Counted from the first letter of the stretch, positions 1 to 7,535 are shown. The stretch is 55,000 bases of DNA from Streptomyces sp. Isolate_45 (GCF_024721315.2 NZ_JANFAK020000046.1:1-55000), one strand, 5' to 3'. The notes: generated from the sequence alone by a model not told the origin. Program-made: numbers and translations.

Positions 1-85
1 CTCTTCCGATGTCGCGGGGTCTCGGGGACGGCGCGCCGCCGGGGAGGGGGGGCGGCCCCCCCCGCCCCCCCCCCCCCACCCACGC
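1..85. other. Adapter-like remnant and G/C homopolymer at the left edge
   Basis: The first 12 bases, CTCTTCCGATGT, differ at one position from the end of the common Illumina adapter (CTCTTCCGATCT). They are followed by long G and C runs. This looks like a contig edge with sequencing artefact rather than genomic sequence, and it cuts off the 3' end of the gene that follows on the minus strand. Confidence 0.6.
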
Positions 86-628
86 GGGGTGAGGGCCTGG
101 AGCAGCGGCAGGATCAGCTGGTGGCGGCCGGTCCTGTCCAGCGGCTCGAACGCCTCCCGGGCCCGGGGGTCCCCGTCGAAAGCGGCCACCAGGTCCGGCG
201 GCGGCTCCGCCGTCCTCCGGGACGCGTACGCCGCCTCCCACCTGCCGTCCTCCTGCGCCCTGCGCACCTCGGCCAACCCGGGCCCGCGCATCCGGCCCGC
301 GTCCGTGAGCGCGGCGACCTTGTCCCACGTTCACCTTCGGCCACAGGCTCCGGGGGCGGCGCGGCACGTACCGCTGGAGGTGGTGCCGCTCGTCGAGGGA
401 GCGGCGCTGCCCGGAGATCCAGCCGTAGCAGAGCCCGATGTCGACGGATTCGTCATCGGTCACCGACGGGATGCCGGGCCGCTTCTTCCCCGCCGCCTTG
501 TCCCACACGCCCTCCGCCCGCGCCCAGTGTTCCGCCGGCCAACCCTAGAAGGCCTCCGCGTCCGGGAAGGCGATGATGTCGACCCCGTCGCCGCCGCCGC
601 TCTCGCCGCTCTCATCTCTCTCGTCCAT
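86..628 (-). pseudogene. Broken YdeI/OmdA-like protein gene
   Basis: Read on the minus strand from an ATG at 628, this encodes pieces of a YdeI/OmpD-associated family protein. Recognisable family stretches are GIPSVTDDESVDIGLCYGWI, then SLDERHHLQRYVPRRPRS, then DKVAALTDAGRMRGPGLAEV and AFEPLDRTGRHQLILPLL. The reading is broken twice: an in-frame amber codon (complement of 545-547, between GVDIIAFPDAEAF and GWPAEHW), and a one-base shift near 324-328, where one extra G on the coding strand moves the frame between WPKVN and DKVAALTDAG. The 3' end runs into the low-complexity edge. Either the gene is decayed or this contig end has base errors; I cannot separate the two. Homologues are cytoplasmic proteins of poorly defined function linked to stress or peptide resistance. 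Confidence 0.7.
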
Positions 629-762
629 GGCGCCGGCCCGGGTCCGGGCCCGAGCACGGGGGGCCCGGCCCCCGGGTCACCGCCCGCGCGGCCCATCACA
701 CCGTGCGGGGCCCGGCGGTGGCCGCCACGATGGGGAGGGCCGGCGGCGACGGGAGTGAGTGG

Positions 763-1002
763 ATGAGCGCGGAACGGTACGAGCTGGTGTTCCCCGACGA
801 CGACGGAACGGGGCAGGACGTCGTGGTCGTGGACCGCACCGAGGCGAAGGGATCCGGTGGCCATCCGGTGTACACGGACGCGACCGGCATCGTGCGCGCC
901 GAGATCAGCGACCGGGGGGAGGTCCGCATGCTGGCCACGGGAGGTCAGCAGGCACCGCTGAGGCGGGTCGTGGCCCGCCCCCTGCCGGAGGATCCCGTTT
1001 GA
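763..1002 (+). CDS. DUF6296 family protein
   Basis: A 79-residue protein starting MSAERYELVFPDDDG and continuing through the family-typical stretch GGHPVYTDATGIVRAEIS and VRMLATGGQQAP. These match DUF6296, a small family found mainly in Streptomyces with no known function. I chose the ATG at 763 because it begins the conserved YELVFP block; the GGGAG at 751-755 lies about 7 bases upstream. There is no signal peptide or membrane segment, so it is probably cytoplasmic. It stands alone between the broken YdeI-like gene and a lipoprotein gene on the same strand. Confidence 0.75.
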   Translation: MSAERYELVFPDDDGTGQDVVVVDRTEAKGSGGHPVYTDATGIVRAEISDRGEVRMLATGGQQAPLRRVVARPLPEDPV

Positions 1003-1068
1003 CTTTACCGTGCCTTTACGATTCCGTACGGGTTGATCACCGGCTTCATCGCAAAGGACCCCGTACCC

Positions 1069-1476
1069 ATGCTCCGCCTCGCCCGTACCTCGCTCCTCTC
1101 CGCCGCGCTCCTCCTGGGCGCCACGGCCTGCTCGGCCGCGGACGCCGTCGACCAGGTGGACAAGGCCGTGGACGAGACCTACGAGGTGACGTACGAGGTC
1201 ACCGGCAAGGGCGTGGACTCCATCGAGTTCGCCGCCGGCGGCGGCACCGCCTCCGCGCCGAAGGCGGAGACGGTGTCCGCCCCCGCGCTGCCCTGGAAGA
1301 GGACGGTCACCCTCCGGGGCATCATGCCGGCGTCGGTGGTGCCGGTCGCGGCGGACGTGACGGGCGGGCAGGTGACCTGCAAGATCACCTACAAGGGCAA
1401 GGTCATCGCCGAGCAGACCGGGCAGGGCCTCGTGACGGCCGGCGGTTGCGTCGCCGTCTCCCCGATCGTGGGCTGA
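1069..1476 (+). CDS. MmpS-like putative lipoprotein
   Basis: A 135-residue protein with an N-terminal signal (MLRLARTSLLSAALLLG) and a candidate lipobox ending in GATAC at Cys22, so it is probably lipid-anchored outside the membrane. The body fits the MmpS family of transport accessory proteins: YEVTYEVTGKGVDSIEFAAG, LPWKRTVTL and QVTCKITYKGKVIAE are the usual family positions, including the paired cysteines in the last third. In mycobacteria MmpS partners MmpL exporters, but no MmpL is adjacent here, so the role is open. The ATG at 1069 is preceded by AAAGGA and begins exactly at the signal peptide. Confidence 0.75.
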   Translation: MLRLARTSLLSAALLLGATACSAADAVDQVDKAVDETYEVTYEVTGKGVDSIEFAAGGGTASAPKAETVSAPALPWKRTVTLRGIMPASVVPVAADVTGGQVTCKITYKGKVIAEQTGQGLVTAGGCVAVSPIVG

Positions 1477-1529
1477 CCCGGCCGCCGGCCCGGCCGGGCG
1501 GGAGCCCGGTCCGCCGGGGCCAGGGTCGG

Positions 1530-2204
1530 CTACGCGGCGCCGCCGCAGATGACGTCGTACGGTCGGCCGACCGACATGGTCAGCTCCATGGGCTCGGTGG
1601 TTCCCGTCGGGCACGCCCCCTTGTCCGCGACGAGGTCCAGGACCTTGAAGGCGTCCGCCCCCGCCGAGGCGCACGGCACCTCCTGCGCGGTCGAGCTGAC
1701 GCAGTCCCCCTTCACCAACTGCCCGCCGCCGGCGCCCGCGTCGCCGGGGTGGTCGCCGGAGAGGTTGCGCCCGCAGACGGTGTGGGTGGGGATGCCGGAG
1801 CCCTTCTTGCCGTCCTTCGCGGAGGCGCCGTAGGACACCGAGACGCGGATCATGACGTCCGTCCCCGCGGGGCACTGGATCGAACCGGGAAGGATGCCGG
1901 CCGAGGTGACCTCCAGCGCCTCGAAGGTCGCGCCGGGGTCGCCGCAGTCCAGCGCCCGGTAGCCGTCCGGAGCGCCCCCGGGGTCCGGGCCGCCGCAGTC
2001 GCCGGTCTTCCAGGACCCGTTGCCGGCCTTCGCCGAGGAGGGCGAGGAGGACGAGGACGAAGGTGAGTCGTCCCCCGTGTCGTCGCCGTCGAGGACGATG
2101 GCCAGGGTGATGGAGAGTCCGAGGAGCACCGCCACGATCACCGCCCCCGCGGTGCCGCCCCTGCGTGCGGGGGCCGGGGGTGGGGTACTGCCGTGCGCGT
2201 CCAT
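1530..2204 (-). CDS. LppU/SCO3897-like membrane-anchored protein
   Basis: A 224-residue protein with a Pro-rich cytoplasmic tip, one membrane segment at about residues 19-40 (GAVIVAVLLGLSITLAIVLDG), a Ser-rich linker, and an extracytoplasmic region with several cysteines. The GDCVSSTAQEVPCASAGADAF stretch, with its paired Cys, is the pattern of the LppU/SCO3897 family common in Streptomyces. Function is unknown. The ATG at 2204 follows GAGGAG by seven bases. It is transcribed in the same direction as the DUF4188 gene just upstream. Confidence 0.65.
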   Translation of the reverse strand: MDAHGSTPPPAPARRGGTAGAVIVAVLLGLSITLAIVLDGDDTGDDSPSSSSSSPSSAKAGNGSWKTGDCGGPDPGGAPDGYRALDCGDPGATFEALEVTSAGILPGSIQCPAGTDVMIRVSVSYGASAKDGKKGSGIPTHTVCGRNLSGDHPGDAGAGGGQLVKGDCVSSTAQEVPCASAGADAFKVLDLVADKGACPTGTTEPMELTMSVGRPYDVICGGAA

Positions 2205-2241
2205 GCTGGTTCTCCTCGTTGCCGGGGTGTCGGGAGCCGGC

Positions 2242-2796
2242 TCACCGGTCGGTGTGCGGATCGTCCGGGACGGACGGATCGCCCGGGGCGGACGGGTCGG
2301 TGGTGGAGCGGTGGGCGAGGCGGTCGGCGGCGCGGCGCCCGCGGCGCTCGACGGGGAGCACCCCGGTGGCGGCGCCCAGCCCGAAGGGCGGCATGTCCGC
2401 GTAGATCGATTCGTACGAGCCCTCGGGCGAGACGTAGGCCTCGTGCCAGATGCCCACGTGCCCGCGCACCTTGCCGGCGCGCTCCTTGCGGTTGACGGCC
2501 GCCCACACCCGGTGGTGGAGGGCGTCCGGCGCCGCGGCGTAGGCGTGCAACTTCTCCTGGGACTCCCAGTACTGGACCACGTAGTAGGTGCGCGGCGACG
2601 CGGTCAGCAGGACGTGGCCGAGCAGGCCGCGGCTCCGGTCGCGGCTCAGCTCGCGCAGCATCCGGGGCATGGCCACGAGCACCGGCGCCCATTGGTGCGC
2701 CGCCCAGAAGTGGTTGATGCGCATCCCGATCAGCAGCACCACCGCGTCGCCCTCGTGGGCGGCGGTGGTGCGGCCGGGAATCGGCTTGGCGAACAC
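2242..2796 (-). CDS. DUF4188 domain protein (monooxygenase-like)
   Basis: A 184-residue protein. Residues about 1-145 match the DUF4188 family, a dimeric alpha/beta-barrel (ABM-like) fold: VLLIGMRINHFWAAHQW, PRMLRELSRDRSRGLLG, YYVVQYWESQEKLHAYA, HHRVWAAVNR and GIWHEAYVSPEGSYESIYADMPP are characteristic. Homologues are often annotated as phenylacetaldoxime-dehydratase-like or monooxygenase-like, but no reaction is established. The last 40 residues are a low-complexity Pro/Asp-rich tail. The GTG start at 2796 has GGAGG nearby. The gene is divergent from a MerR regulator, which often controls this family. Confidence 0.75.
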   Translation of the reverse strand: MFAKPIPGRTTAAHEGDAVVLLIGMRINHFWAAHQWAPVLVAMPRMLRELSRDRSRGLLGHVLLTASPRTYYVVQYWESQEKLHAYAAAPDALHHRVWAAVNRKERAGKVRGHVGIWHEAYVSPEGSYESIYADMPPFGLGAATGVLPVERRGRRAADRLAHRSTTDPSAPGDPSVPDDPHTDR

Positions 2797-2897
2797 GCGA
2801 CCTCCGGTGGTCCGGGTGGACGGGGGCAGGGTTGGATAGCGGCACTGTCCACGTGCTGATAGTTAGATAGTGACGCTCTCCAAGAAAAGGTGCAAGG
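2797..2897. promoter_or_regulatory. Divergent promoter region between DUF4188 and merR
   Basis: This 101-bp intergenic stretch is less GC-rich than its surroundings and holds the direct repeat GATAG-TTA-GATAG at 2858-2870, with another GGATAG at 2834-2839. It must carry the promoters of both divergent genes and is the natural binding site for the adjacent MerR protein. I cannot assign -35/-10 boxes with confidence. Confidence 0.35.
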
Positions 2898-3542
2898 GTG
2901 CGGCTGGCCGAATTGAGTGAGCGCAGTGGTGTGTCCACCGCGACGATCAAGTACTACCTGCGGGAAGGGCTGTTGCCGCCCGGTCACCGGGTCGCCGCGA
3001 CGACGGCCGACTACGACGAGGGCCATCTGGCCCGGCTGCGACTGGTCCGCACGCTCATCCAGGTCGGCCAGGTGTCGGTCGCCAGGGCGCGCGAGGTGCT
3101 CCGACACATCGACGACGATTCCCTGGGGCGCACCATGCGGATGGGGGCGGCGCTGTGGGCGCTCCCGCAGGTTCCCGAACCGGACGAGTCGGACGAGGCC
3201 GTCGTCACCGCGCGCCGCGAGGTCGACCGGCTGCTGGAGACGTTGGGCTGGTCCACCGCCCGCGAGCTCGCCGACCTCTCGCCGGACCACCGCTCGCTCG
3301 TCGTGGCGGTCGCCTCGCTGCTGCGGCTGGGCCACTCCTGGGACGCCGAGCGGATGGTCCCGTACGCCCGGCTCATGCACGAGGTGGCCGTCAGGGACCT
3401 GGACTACATCGACACCCGTGCGTCCGGCGCGGACATGGCGGAGGCCGCGGTCGCCTCCGCCGTGCTCTTCGACCCCGCCCTCAAGGCGATGCACCGGCTC
3501 GCGCAACAGGAGGAGTCGGTGCGCCGGTACGGGCTGGACTGA
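2898..3542 (+). CDS. MerR family transcriptional regulator
   Basis: A 214-residue protein with an N-terminal MerR winged helix-turn-helix: RLAELSERSGVSTATIKYY, then YLREGLLPPG and the wing region YDEGHLARLRLVRTLIQVG. The remaining residues form a helical C-terminal region without the metal-binding cysteines of CueR/ZntR types, so the inducer is unlikely to be a thiol-bound metal. The GTG start at 2898 begins directly at the HTH. The 3' end is overlapped in antisense by the tail of the LysR-type gene. It is probably the regulator of the divergent DUF4188 gene. Confidence 0.85.
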   Translation: MRLAELSERSGVSTATIKYYLREGLLPPGHRVAATTADYDEGHLARLRLVRTLIQVGQVSVARAREVLRHIDDDSLGRTMRMGAALWALPQVPEPDESDEAVVTARREVDRLLETLGWSTARELADLSPDHRSLVVAVASLLRLGHSWDAERMVPYARLMHEVAVRDLDYIDTRASGADMAEAAVASAVLFDPALKAMHRLAQQEESVRRYGLD

Positions 3543-4513
3543 TCCGGCGCCACGACCCCCGGTCGTGGCCCCGCGTCACGGCCCGGCGTCACGACCCGTC
3601 GACCGCCCCCCCGTGCCGGGGCGTATCCGCGGGCCAGGACCACCTCCTTGGTCAGGGCGGTGAAGGCGCGGGCGGCGGCGCTCAGGTAGCCGCCCTCGCG
3701 CCGCAACAGGGTGACGGTGCGCGGCGGCAGGGCGGGGGTCAGCGGGACCGGGGTCAGTCGGGGGTGGTCGTCCGTGATGGCGTCCGGCAGGACGGTGGCC
3801 AGGCCGGTCCGCCGCACCAGCTCCGTCAGGGCCTGGACGGAATTGGTCTCGACCGCGATCCGCGGCCGGACCCGGTGCGCGGCGAGGTACGCGTCGATGT
3901 GCGTGCGGGTCGCGAAGTCCCCGCTGAGCAGGGCCAGTCGAAGCTCGGCCAACTCCGCGACGGGCAGCGGGTCCGCCGGCCGATCGGGGGCGGGGCCGGC
4001 GACGACGAGGCCCAGCGTCTCGGTGTAGAGCGCTGCGGCGGCGATGCCGGGCGGGTGGGGGCCGTCGAAGGCGATGCCGAGGTCGAGGGAGTCCGCCAGC
4101 AGCCCGGCCTCGACGCGGTCCTGCGGCATCTCCCGTACGTCGACGGTGACGGCCGGGTGGACTTCGTGGAGGGCCGCGAGCAGCGGGCCCAGCAGGTACG
4201 CGGTGAACGTGGGCGTCATCGCCAGCCGCAGGTGGCCGCGGGACAGGTCGGCGACGTCGTGGACGGCGCGCTCCGCCGCCGCGAGGTCCCGCAGTGCGCG
4301 GCGCGCGTGGTGCGCGTAGGCCTCGCCCGCGTCGGTGAGGCGCACCGTGCGGCCGCCCCGGTCCAGCAATCGCACGCCCACGGCGCTCTCCAACTGCTTG
4401 ATCTGCTGGGACAGGGTGGGTTGGGAGATCCGCAGGACCTCGGCGGCGCGGGTGAAGCTGTGGTGCTCGGCGACCGCGAGCAGGTAGCGCAGGTGACGCA
4501 GTTCCGGAGCCAT
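3404..4513 (-). CDS. cynR: LysR-type regulator of the cyanate genes (CynR-like)
   Basis: A LysR regulator with an N-terminal HTH (ELRHLRYLLAVAEHHSFTRA, then ISQPTLSQQIKQLE) and a substrate-binding domain. It sits divergently next to carbonic anhydrase and cyanase, the classic CynR arrangement, where cyanate acts as inducer. I prefer the ATG at 4513 because family members begin at the ELRHLRYF block; another ATG lies at 4534. CynR proteins are about 300 residues, yet this frame runs 369, and its last roughly 45 residues are antisense to the merR gene. A coding-strand run of seven G (3606-3612) sits near the expected end. Removing one G would give a stop at 3589-3591, so the long tail may be a homopolymer error. 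Confidence 0.8.
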   Translation of the reverse strand: MAPELRHLRYLLAVAEHHSFTRAAEVLRISQPTLSQQIKQLESAVGVRLLDRGGRTVRLTDAGEAYAHHARRALRDLAAAERAVHDVADLSRGHLRLAMTPTFTAYLLGPLLAALHEVHPAVTVDVREMPQDRVEAGLLADSLDLGIAFDGPHPPGIAAAALYTETLGLVVAGPAPDRPADPLPVAELAELRLALLSGDFATRTHIDAYLAAHRVRPRIAVETNSVQALTELVRRTGLATVLPDAITDDHPRLTPVPLTPALPPRTVTLLRREGGYLSAAARAFTALTKEVVLARGYAPARGGGRRVVTPGRDAGPRPGVVAPDQSSPYRRTDSSCCASRCIALRAGSKSTAEATAASAMSAPDARVSM

Positions 4514-4515
4514 GG

Positions 4516-4539
4516 CATCAACTATAGATGGCATCGATG
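4516..4539. promoter_or_regulatory. Candidate CynR operator
   Basis: The divergent control region holds CATC-N7-GATG (4516-4530) followed at once by the palindrome CATCGATG (4532-4539). Inverted ATC/GAT half-sites of this spacing are what LysR-type regulators usually bind. The site lies directly upstream of the preferred cynR start, consistent with autoregulation and with control of cynT on the other side. Confidence 0.4.
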
Positions 4540-4639
4540 AGATGTATCAGATCTGCGTCTTGGACACTATGACCGCAGCTCATGCATGGTGGAACACATC
4601 AGCCCCACGGGGGAGGATCCCAGTGCAGAGGGAGTGACC

Positions 4640-5209
4640 ATGCACGGTCTCATCGAGGGCGTCGCCCGTTTCCGGCGCGACGTCTTCCCCGCCAAGGCGA
4701 AGCTCTTCGCCGATCTGGCGCACACCCACCGACCGCCCACGCTGTTCATCGGGTGCTCCGACGCCCGAGTGGTGCCGGAGCTGATCACCCAGAGCGAGCC
4801 GGGTGAGCTCTTCGTCATCCGCACCGCGGGCAATCTCGTACCCGCCCACACCCCGTCCCCCGACGGGGTCGCGGCCGGCATCGAATACGCGGTCTCCGTC
4901 CTCGGCGTCACCGACGCCGTGGTGTGCGGGCACTCCGCCTGCGGTGCCATGACCGCCCTCGCCGAAGGGCACGACCTCAGCGCCGCACCGGCCGTCGCCG
5001 GCTGGCTCCGGCACGCCGACGCCTCCCTGGCCCGCAGCTCGGGTGGGCTCGACTCCCTCGTACGGGAGAACGTGCGCGCCCAGCTCGCGAACCTGGCCAC
5101 CCACCCCTCGGTGGCCCGCGCCATCGCGGAAGGCGCCCTCACCCTGCGCGGCTGGGTCTACGACATCCCCACGGGCGCCGTCGAACAGCTCGACCCCGTG
5201 GCCGCCTGA
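4640..5209 (+). CDS. cynT: Beta-class carbonic anhydrase (CynT-like)
   Basis: A 189-residue beta-carbonic anhydrase. The Zn ligands are visible: Cys39 in GCSDARV with the Asp41-Arg43 dyad, and His98 and Cys101 in CGHSACGA. The enzyme interconverts CO2 and bicarbonate and here would resupply the bicarbonate used by cyanase. I chose the ATG at 4640 because GAGGGAG lies just upstream and MHGLIEGVARFRRDVFP aligns with the beginning of CynT proteins. An ATG at 4586 in the same frame would add 18 unconserved residues. The gene is followed after 99 bases by cyanase on the same strand, so they probably form one transcript. Confidence 0.92.
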   Translation: MHGLIEGVARFRRDVFPAKAKLFADLAHTHRPPTLFIGCSDARVVPELITQSEPGELFVIRTAGNLVPAHTPSPDGVAAGIEYAVSVLGVTDAVVCGHSACGAMTALAEGHDLSAAPAVAGWLRHADASLARSSGGLDSLVRENVRAQLANLATHPSVARAIAEGALTLRGWVYDIPTGAVEQLDPVAA

Positions 5210-5308
5210 CCCCCCACCCGACCCGCCCGCGGCCTCCGTCGCACCCCGCTTCGGGAGCCCGGGGCCAAGTCGGGCACGACCTTCCCCGTCGAAAGGACAC
5301 CCCTTCCC

Positions 5309-5779
5309 ATGCCGCACGCCCAGTTCGACACCACCGTCCGCAGCCGCCTCGCCGAGGCCGCCGTCGAAGCCAAGATCCGAAAGGACCTGACGTGGCGCCA
5401 GATCGCCGACGTCACCGGACTGTCCGTGGCCTTCGTCACGGCCGCCGTCCTCGGCCAGCACCCGCTGCCCGCCCCCGCGGCGGAAGCCGTCGCCGAACTC
5501 CTCGGCTTGGACGACGACGACGCCCTGTGGCTGCAGACCATCCCCACGCGAGGCGGAGTTCCCGGCGCGCTGCCGACCGACCCGACCGTCTACCGTTTCC
5601 ACGAGATGCTCCAGGTCTACGGCACCACCCTCAAGGCCCTGGTCCACGAGGAGTTCGGCGACGGCATCATCAGCGCCATCAACTTCCGGCTGGACGTCAA
5701 GAAGGTCGCCGACCCCGAGGGCGGCGAGCGCGCTGTCATCACCCTGGACGGCAAGTACCTGCCGACCAAGCCCTTCTGA
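5309..5779 (+). CDS. cynS: Cyanase (cyanate hydratase)
   Basis: A 156-residue cyanase, the standard family length. The catalytic triad sits exactly at the known E. coli positions: Arg96 and Glu99 in YRFHEML and Ser122 in GIISAINF. An N-terminal helical domain (WRQIADVTGLSVAFVTAAVL) precedes the catalytic domain, and the protein ends KYLPTKPF as expected. It converts cyanate and bicarbonate into ammonia and CO2, detoxifying cyanate or using it as nitrogen. It acts as a cytoplasmic decamer. An AAAGGA site precedes the ATG. It follows cynT and lies opposite the CynR-like regulator. Confidence 0.96.
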   Translation: MPHAQFDTTVRSRLAEAAVEAKIRKDLTWRQIADVTGLSVAFVTAAVLGQHPLPAPAAEAVAELLGLDDDDALWLQTIPTRGGVPGALPTDPTVYRFHEMLQVYGTTLKALVHEEFGDGIISAINFRLDVKKVADPEGGERAVITLDGKYLPTKPF

Positions 5780-5831
5780 GGCAGGACCGACTCCCTTCGC
5801 CGGGCCGGACCCCGTCGCCTCCGGCGCGGCC

Positions 5832-5855
5832 CCGGCCGGGCTCAGTCCCGGCCGG
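5832..5855. terminator. Hairpin between cynS and the M20 gene
   Basis: Perfect 9-bp stem CCGGCCGGG / CCCGGCCGG with a 6-base loop, between two convergent genes and overlapping the end of the M20 gene. It can serve both strands; there is no T-tract. Confidence 0.45.
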
Positions 5856-7116
5856 CCCGGTCCCGGCGGGCCAGGCAGGTCAGCGCGGCCTCCGTCAGCG
5901 CGGTGACTCCGGCCGGGAGCGCCGTACGGACGTCCGGGGCGAAGTCCGGTGCGTGGTTGGCGGGGAGCGCCGCCAGCTTGCCCGCCGCGCCCTCCCCGGG
6001 CGCCGCCGCCCAGGCCGCCGGGCCGATGGAGCCGAGCATCCAGTAGGCGAGCCGAACGCCGGGCGCCCCGTGCACCTCCAGTCCGGCGTCACCGAACAAT
6101 CCGAAGTCCTCCGTGGCGAGCGACGGCGGCCACATCGCCACCCGCCGCGTTCCGAACCGCGCCGTGTGGGCGTCCCGGACCGCTGCCGTCGTCGCCGGAT
6201 CGGGGTGGGTGACGGGCGAGGAGCGCTCGCGGACGATCTCCGGTTCCCGGGGGCAGTCCGAGGCGGCGCACTCCGCGCGGACGATCCGCTCCACCGCCGT
6301 GGCCGCCCGCGCGAGCGCCGCCTCCCCGGCGGCCCGCACCGTGATGCCCAACTCGGCGCGATCGGGCACGATGTTCGCCCGCTCGCCCGCCCGGAACGAA
6401 CCCACGGTGACGGCCACCTGCTCGGACGGGGCCGCCTCGCGCGCCACCACCGTCTGGAGCCGCGTCACCAGGTGCGCGGCCGTCACCACCGGATCCACCG
6501 TCAGGTGCGGCGCCCCCGCGTGCCCGCCGCGTCCGTGGACGACGACCCGGAAGGTGACGCTGCCGGCCGTCATCGGCCCGTACCCGTGCGCGACCATGCC
6601 CGCGGGCAGCGGCGCCGCGTGCTGCGCCAGGACCGTGTCCGGCCGACCGGCGCGCTCGTACAGCCCGTCGGCGAGCATGGCCCGCGCGCCCTCCAGGGTC
6701 TCCTCGGCGGGCTGCCCCACCACGATCAGCGTGCCCTCCCAGTGCGGGGCGTCCGGGCCGGCCAGCAGCGACGCCGTCCCCGCGGCCGCGGCCAGGTGCA
6801 GATCGTGCCCGCAGGCGTGCGCCACGGGACCCTCGCTCGCGTACGGCAGCCCGGTCGTCTCCCGTACGGGCAGCGCGTCCAGTTCCGCGCGCAGCATCAC
6901 CGTCGGGCCCGTGCCCCGGCGCAGCACCCCGGCCACGCCGTGGCCGCCGATCCCGCGGATGGTCTCGTACCCGTCGGACTCCAACCGACCGGCGAACCGC
7001 TCGGCCGTGCGGGCCTCCTCGCCCGACAGCTCGGGGTGGCTGTGCAGGTCCAGGTAGAAGGCCGTCAGCGGCCTGAGGAGCGCGGGCAGTCCGGCGTACG
7101 CGGAGGTGACGGTCAT
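5842..7116 (-). CDS. M20-family metallohydrolase (amidohydrolase type)
   Basis: A 424-residue protein of the M20/IAA-amino-acid-hydrolase type. The catalytic domain shows DLHSHPELSGEE, RAELDALPVRE, HACGHDLHLA (metal ligands) and the GQPAEET glutamate pair; the dimerisation domain includes VHGRGGHAGAPH. Such enzymes hydrolyse N-acyl amino acids or small peptides in the cytoplasm; the substrate is unknown. I chose the ATG at 7116, which has GAGGA upstream; an in-frame GTG lies at 7134. It stands directly upstream of and divergent from the RiPP precursor gene, so it shares the regulatory region, but nothing shows that it belongs to that pathway. Confidence 0.85.
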   Translation of the reverse strand: MTVTSAYAGLPALLRPLTAFYLDLHSHPELSGEEARTAERFAGRLESDGYETIRGIGGHGVAGVLRRGTGPTVMLRAELDALPVRETTGLPYASEGPVAHACGHDLHLAAAAGTASLLAGPDAPHWEGTLIVVGQPAEETLEGARAMLADGLYERAGRPDTVLAQHAAPLPAGMVAHGYGPMTAGSVTFRVVVHGRGGHAGAPHLTVDPVVTAAHLVTRLQTVVAREAAPSEQVAVTVGSFRAGERANIVPDRAELGITVRAAGEAALARAATAVERIVRAECAASDCPREPEIVRERSSPVTHPDPATTAAVRDAHTARFGTRRVAMWPPSLATEDFGLFGDAGLEVHGAPGVRLAYWMLGSIGPAAWAAAPGEGAAGKLAALPANHAPDFAPDVRTALPAGVTALTEAALTCLARRDRAGRD

Positions 7117-7158
7117 ACCGCCATCCTCGGACACCCGCTCCGACCGCGGACGTCAGGG

Positions 7159-7211
7159 CGCTGACACTTCTTGTCAGCGGTGTGACAGGAAGGGGACAGG
7201 TGACTTGACGG
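7159..7211 (+). promoter_or_regulatory. Candidate SARP operator and promoter of the precursor gene
   Basis: Heptamers repeat with an exact 11-bp pitch: TGTCAGC (7172), TGACAGG (7183), GGACAGG (7194) and a weaker TTGACGG (7205). Direct heptamers one helical turn apart, overlapping the -35 region, are the classic binding pattern of Streptomyces antibiotic regulatory proteins, and the cluster encodes one. The last repeat contains TTGACG, a fair -35, while no good -10 follows, as usual for activator-dependent promoters. The first repeat is also one arm of an inverted repeat, CGCTGACA-N5-TGTCAGCG (7159-7179). The region lies between the divergent M20 gene and the precursor. Confidence 0.55.
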
Positions 7212-7292
7212 CCGGACCGGCTTTGCTGGAGACGCGCCGAAGAACCAAGGCAACGGTCGCCCACCCGGTGACCGCCAACCCAAGGAGTCCCC

Positions 7293-7466
7293 ATGCAGAA
7301 GTCGCCTCTGGCCTCGCTCGCCGACGAGATCCTGGAGCTGGAGTCGGAGACCTTCGAGATCTCGGACTACTCGGACGCCAGCGAGGTCGTGCTCGCCGGT
7401 TCCACGAGCTGCAGCTCCACCTCGACGTGTTCCTCCACCACCAGCACCACCTCCTGCAGCGCCTGA
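7293..7466 (+). CDS. Thiopeptide/TOMM-type RiPP precursor peptide
   Basis: A 57-codon gene, too short for usual ORF cut-offs, with AAGGAG five bases before its ATG. Residues 1-36 form an acidic leader (LADEILELESETFEISDYSD, then ASEVVLAG). The rest is the core: of the 21 residues 37-57, ten are Ser, seven Thr, three Cys and one Ala, so 20 can be cyclised or dehydrated. From Ser39 it reads SCSSTSTCSSTTSTTSCSA. An acidic leader with an EISDY block and an SC...SCSA core is the pattern of thiazolylpeptide-type bacteriocin precursors. Cys40, Cys46 and Cys55 are the likely thiazoles; Ser/Thr may become oxazoles or dehydro residues. The gene lies tail-to-tail with the modifying enzymes, whose nearest member is a YcaO cyclodehydratase 70 bases away. 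Confidence 0.9.
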   Translation: MQKSPLASLADEILELESETFEISDYSDASEVVLAGSTSCSSTSTCSSTTSTTSCSA

Positions 7467-7482
7467 CCCCAGCGCCACACCG

Positions 7483-7519
7483 ATGCCCCGGACCCCGCGC
7501 AGGCGGGGGTCCGGGGCAT
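7483..7519. terminator. Bidirectional terminator between precursor and ycaO-1
   Basis: Perfect 14-bp inverted repeat ATGCCCCGGACCCC / GGGGTCCGGGGCAT with a 9-base loop, placed in the 69-base gap between two convergent genes. It would end both the precursor transcript and the long minus-strand operon. Confidence 0.8.
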
Positions 7520-7535
7520 TCGGCGTACGGCCCGG

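Noticed and set aside
89..766. Plus-strand reading frame over the left edge
   Set aside because: The opposite strand carries recognisable YdeI-family protein stretches; the plus-strand translation is low-complexity.
5842..7116. M20 hydrolase as leader peptidase of the RiPP
   Set aside because: The family hydrolyses small N-acyl amino acids, the gene is divergent from the cluster, and nothing beyond proximity links them.
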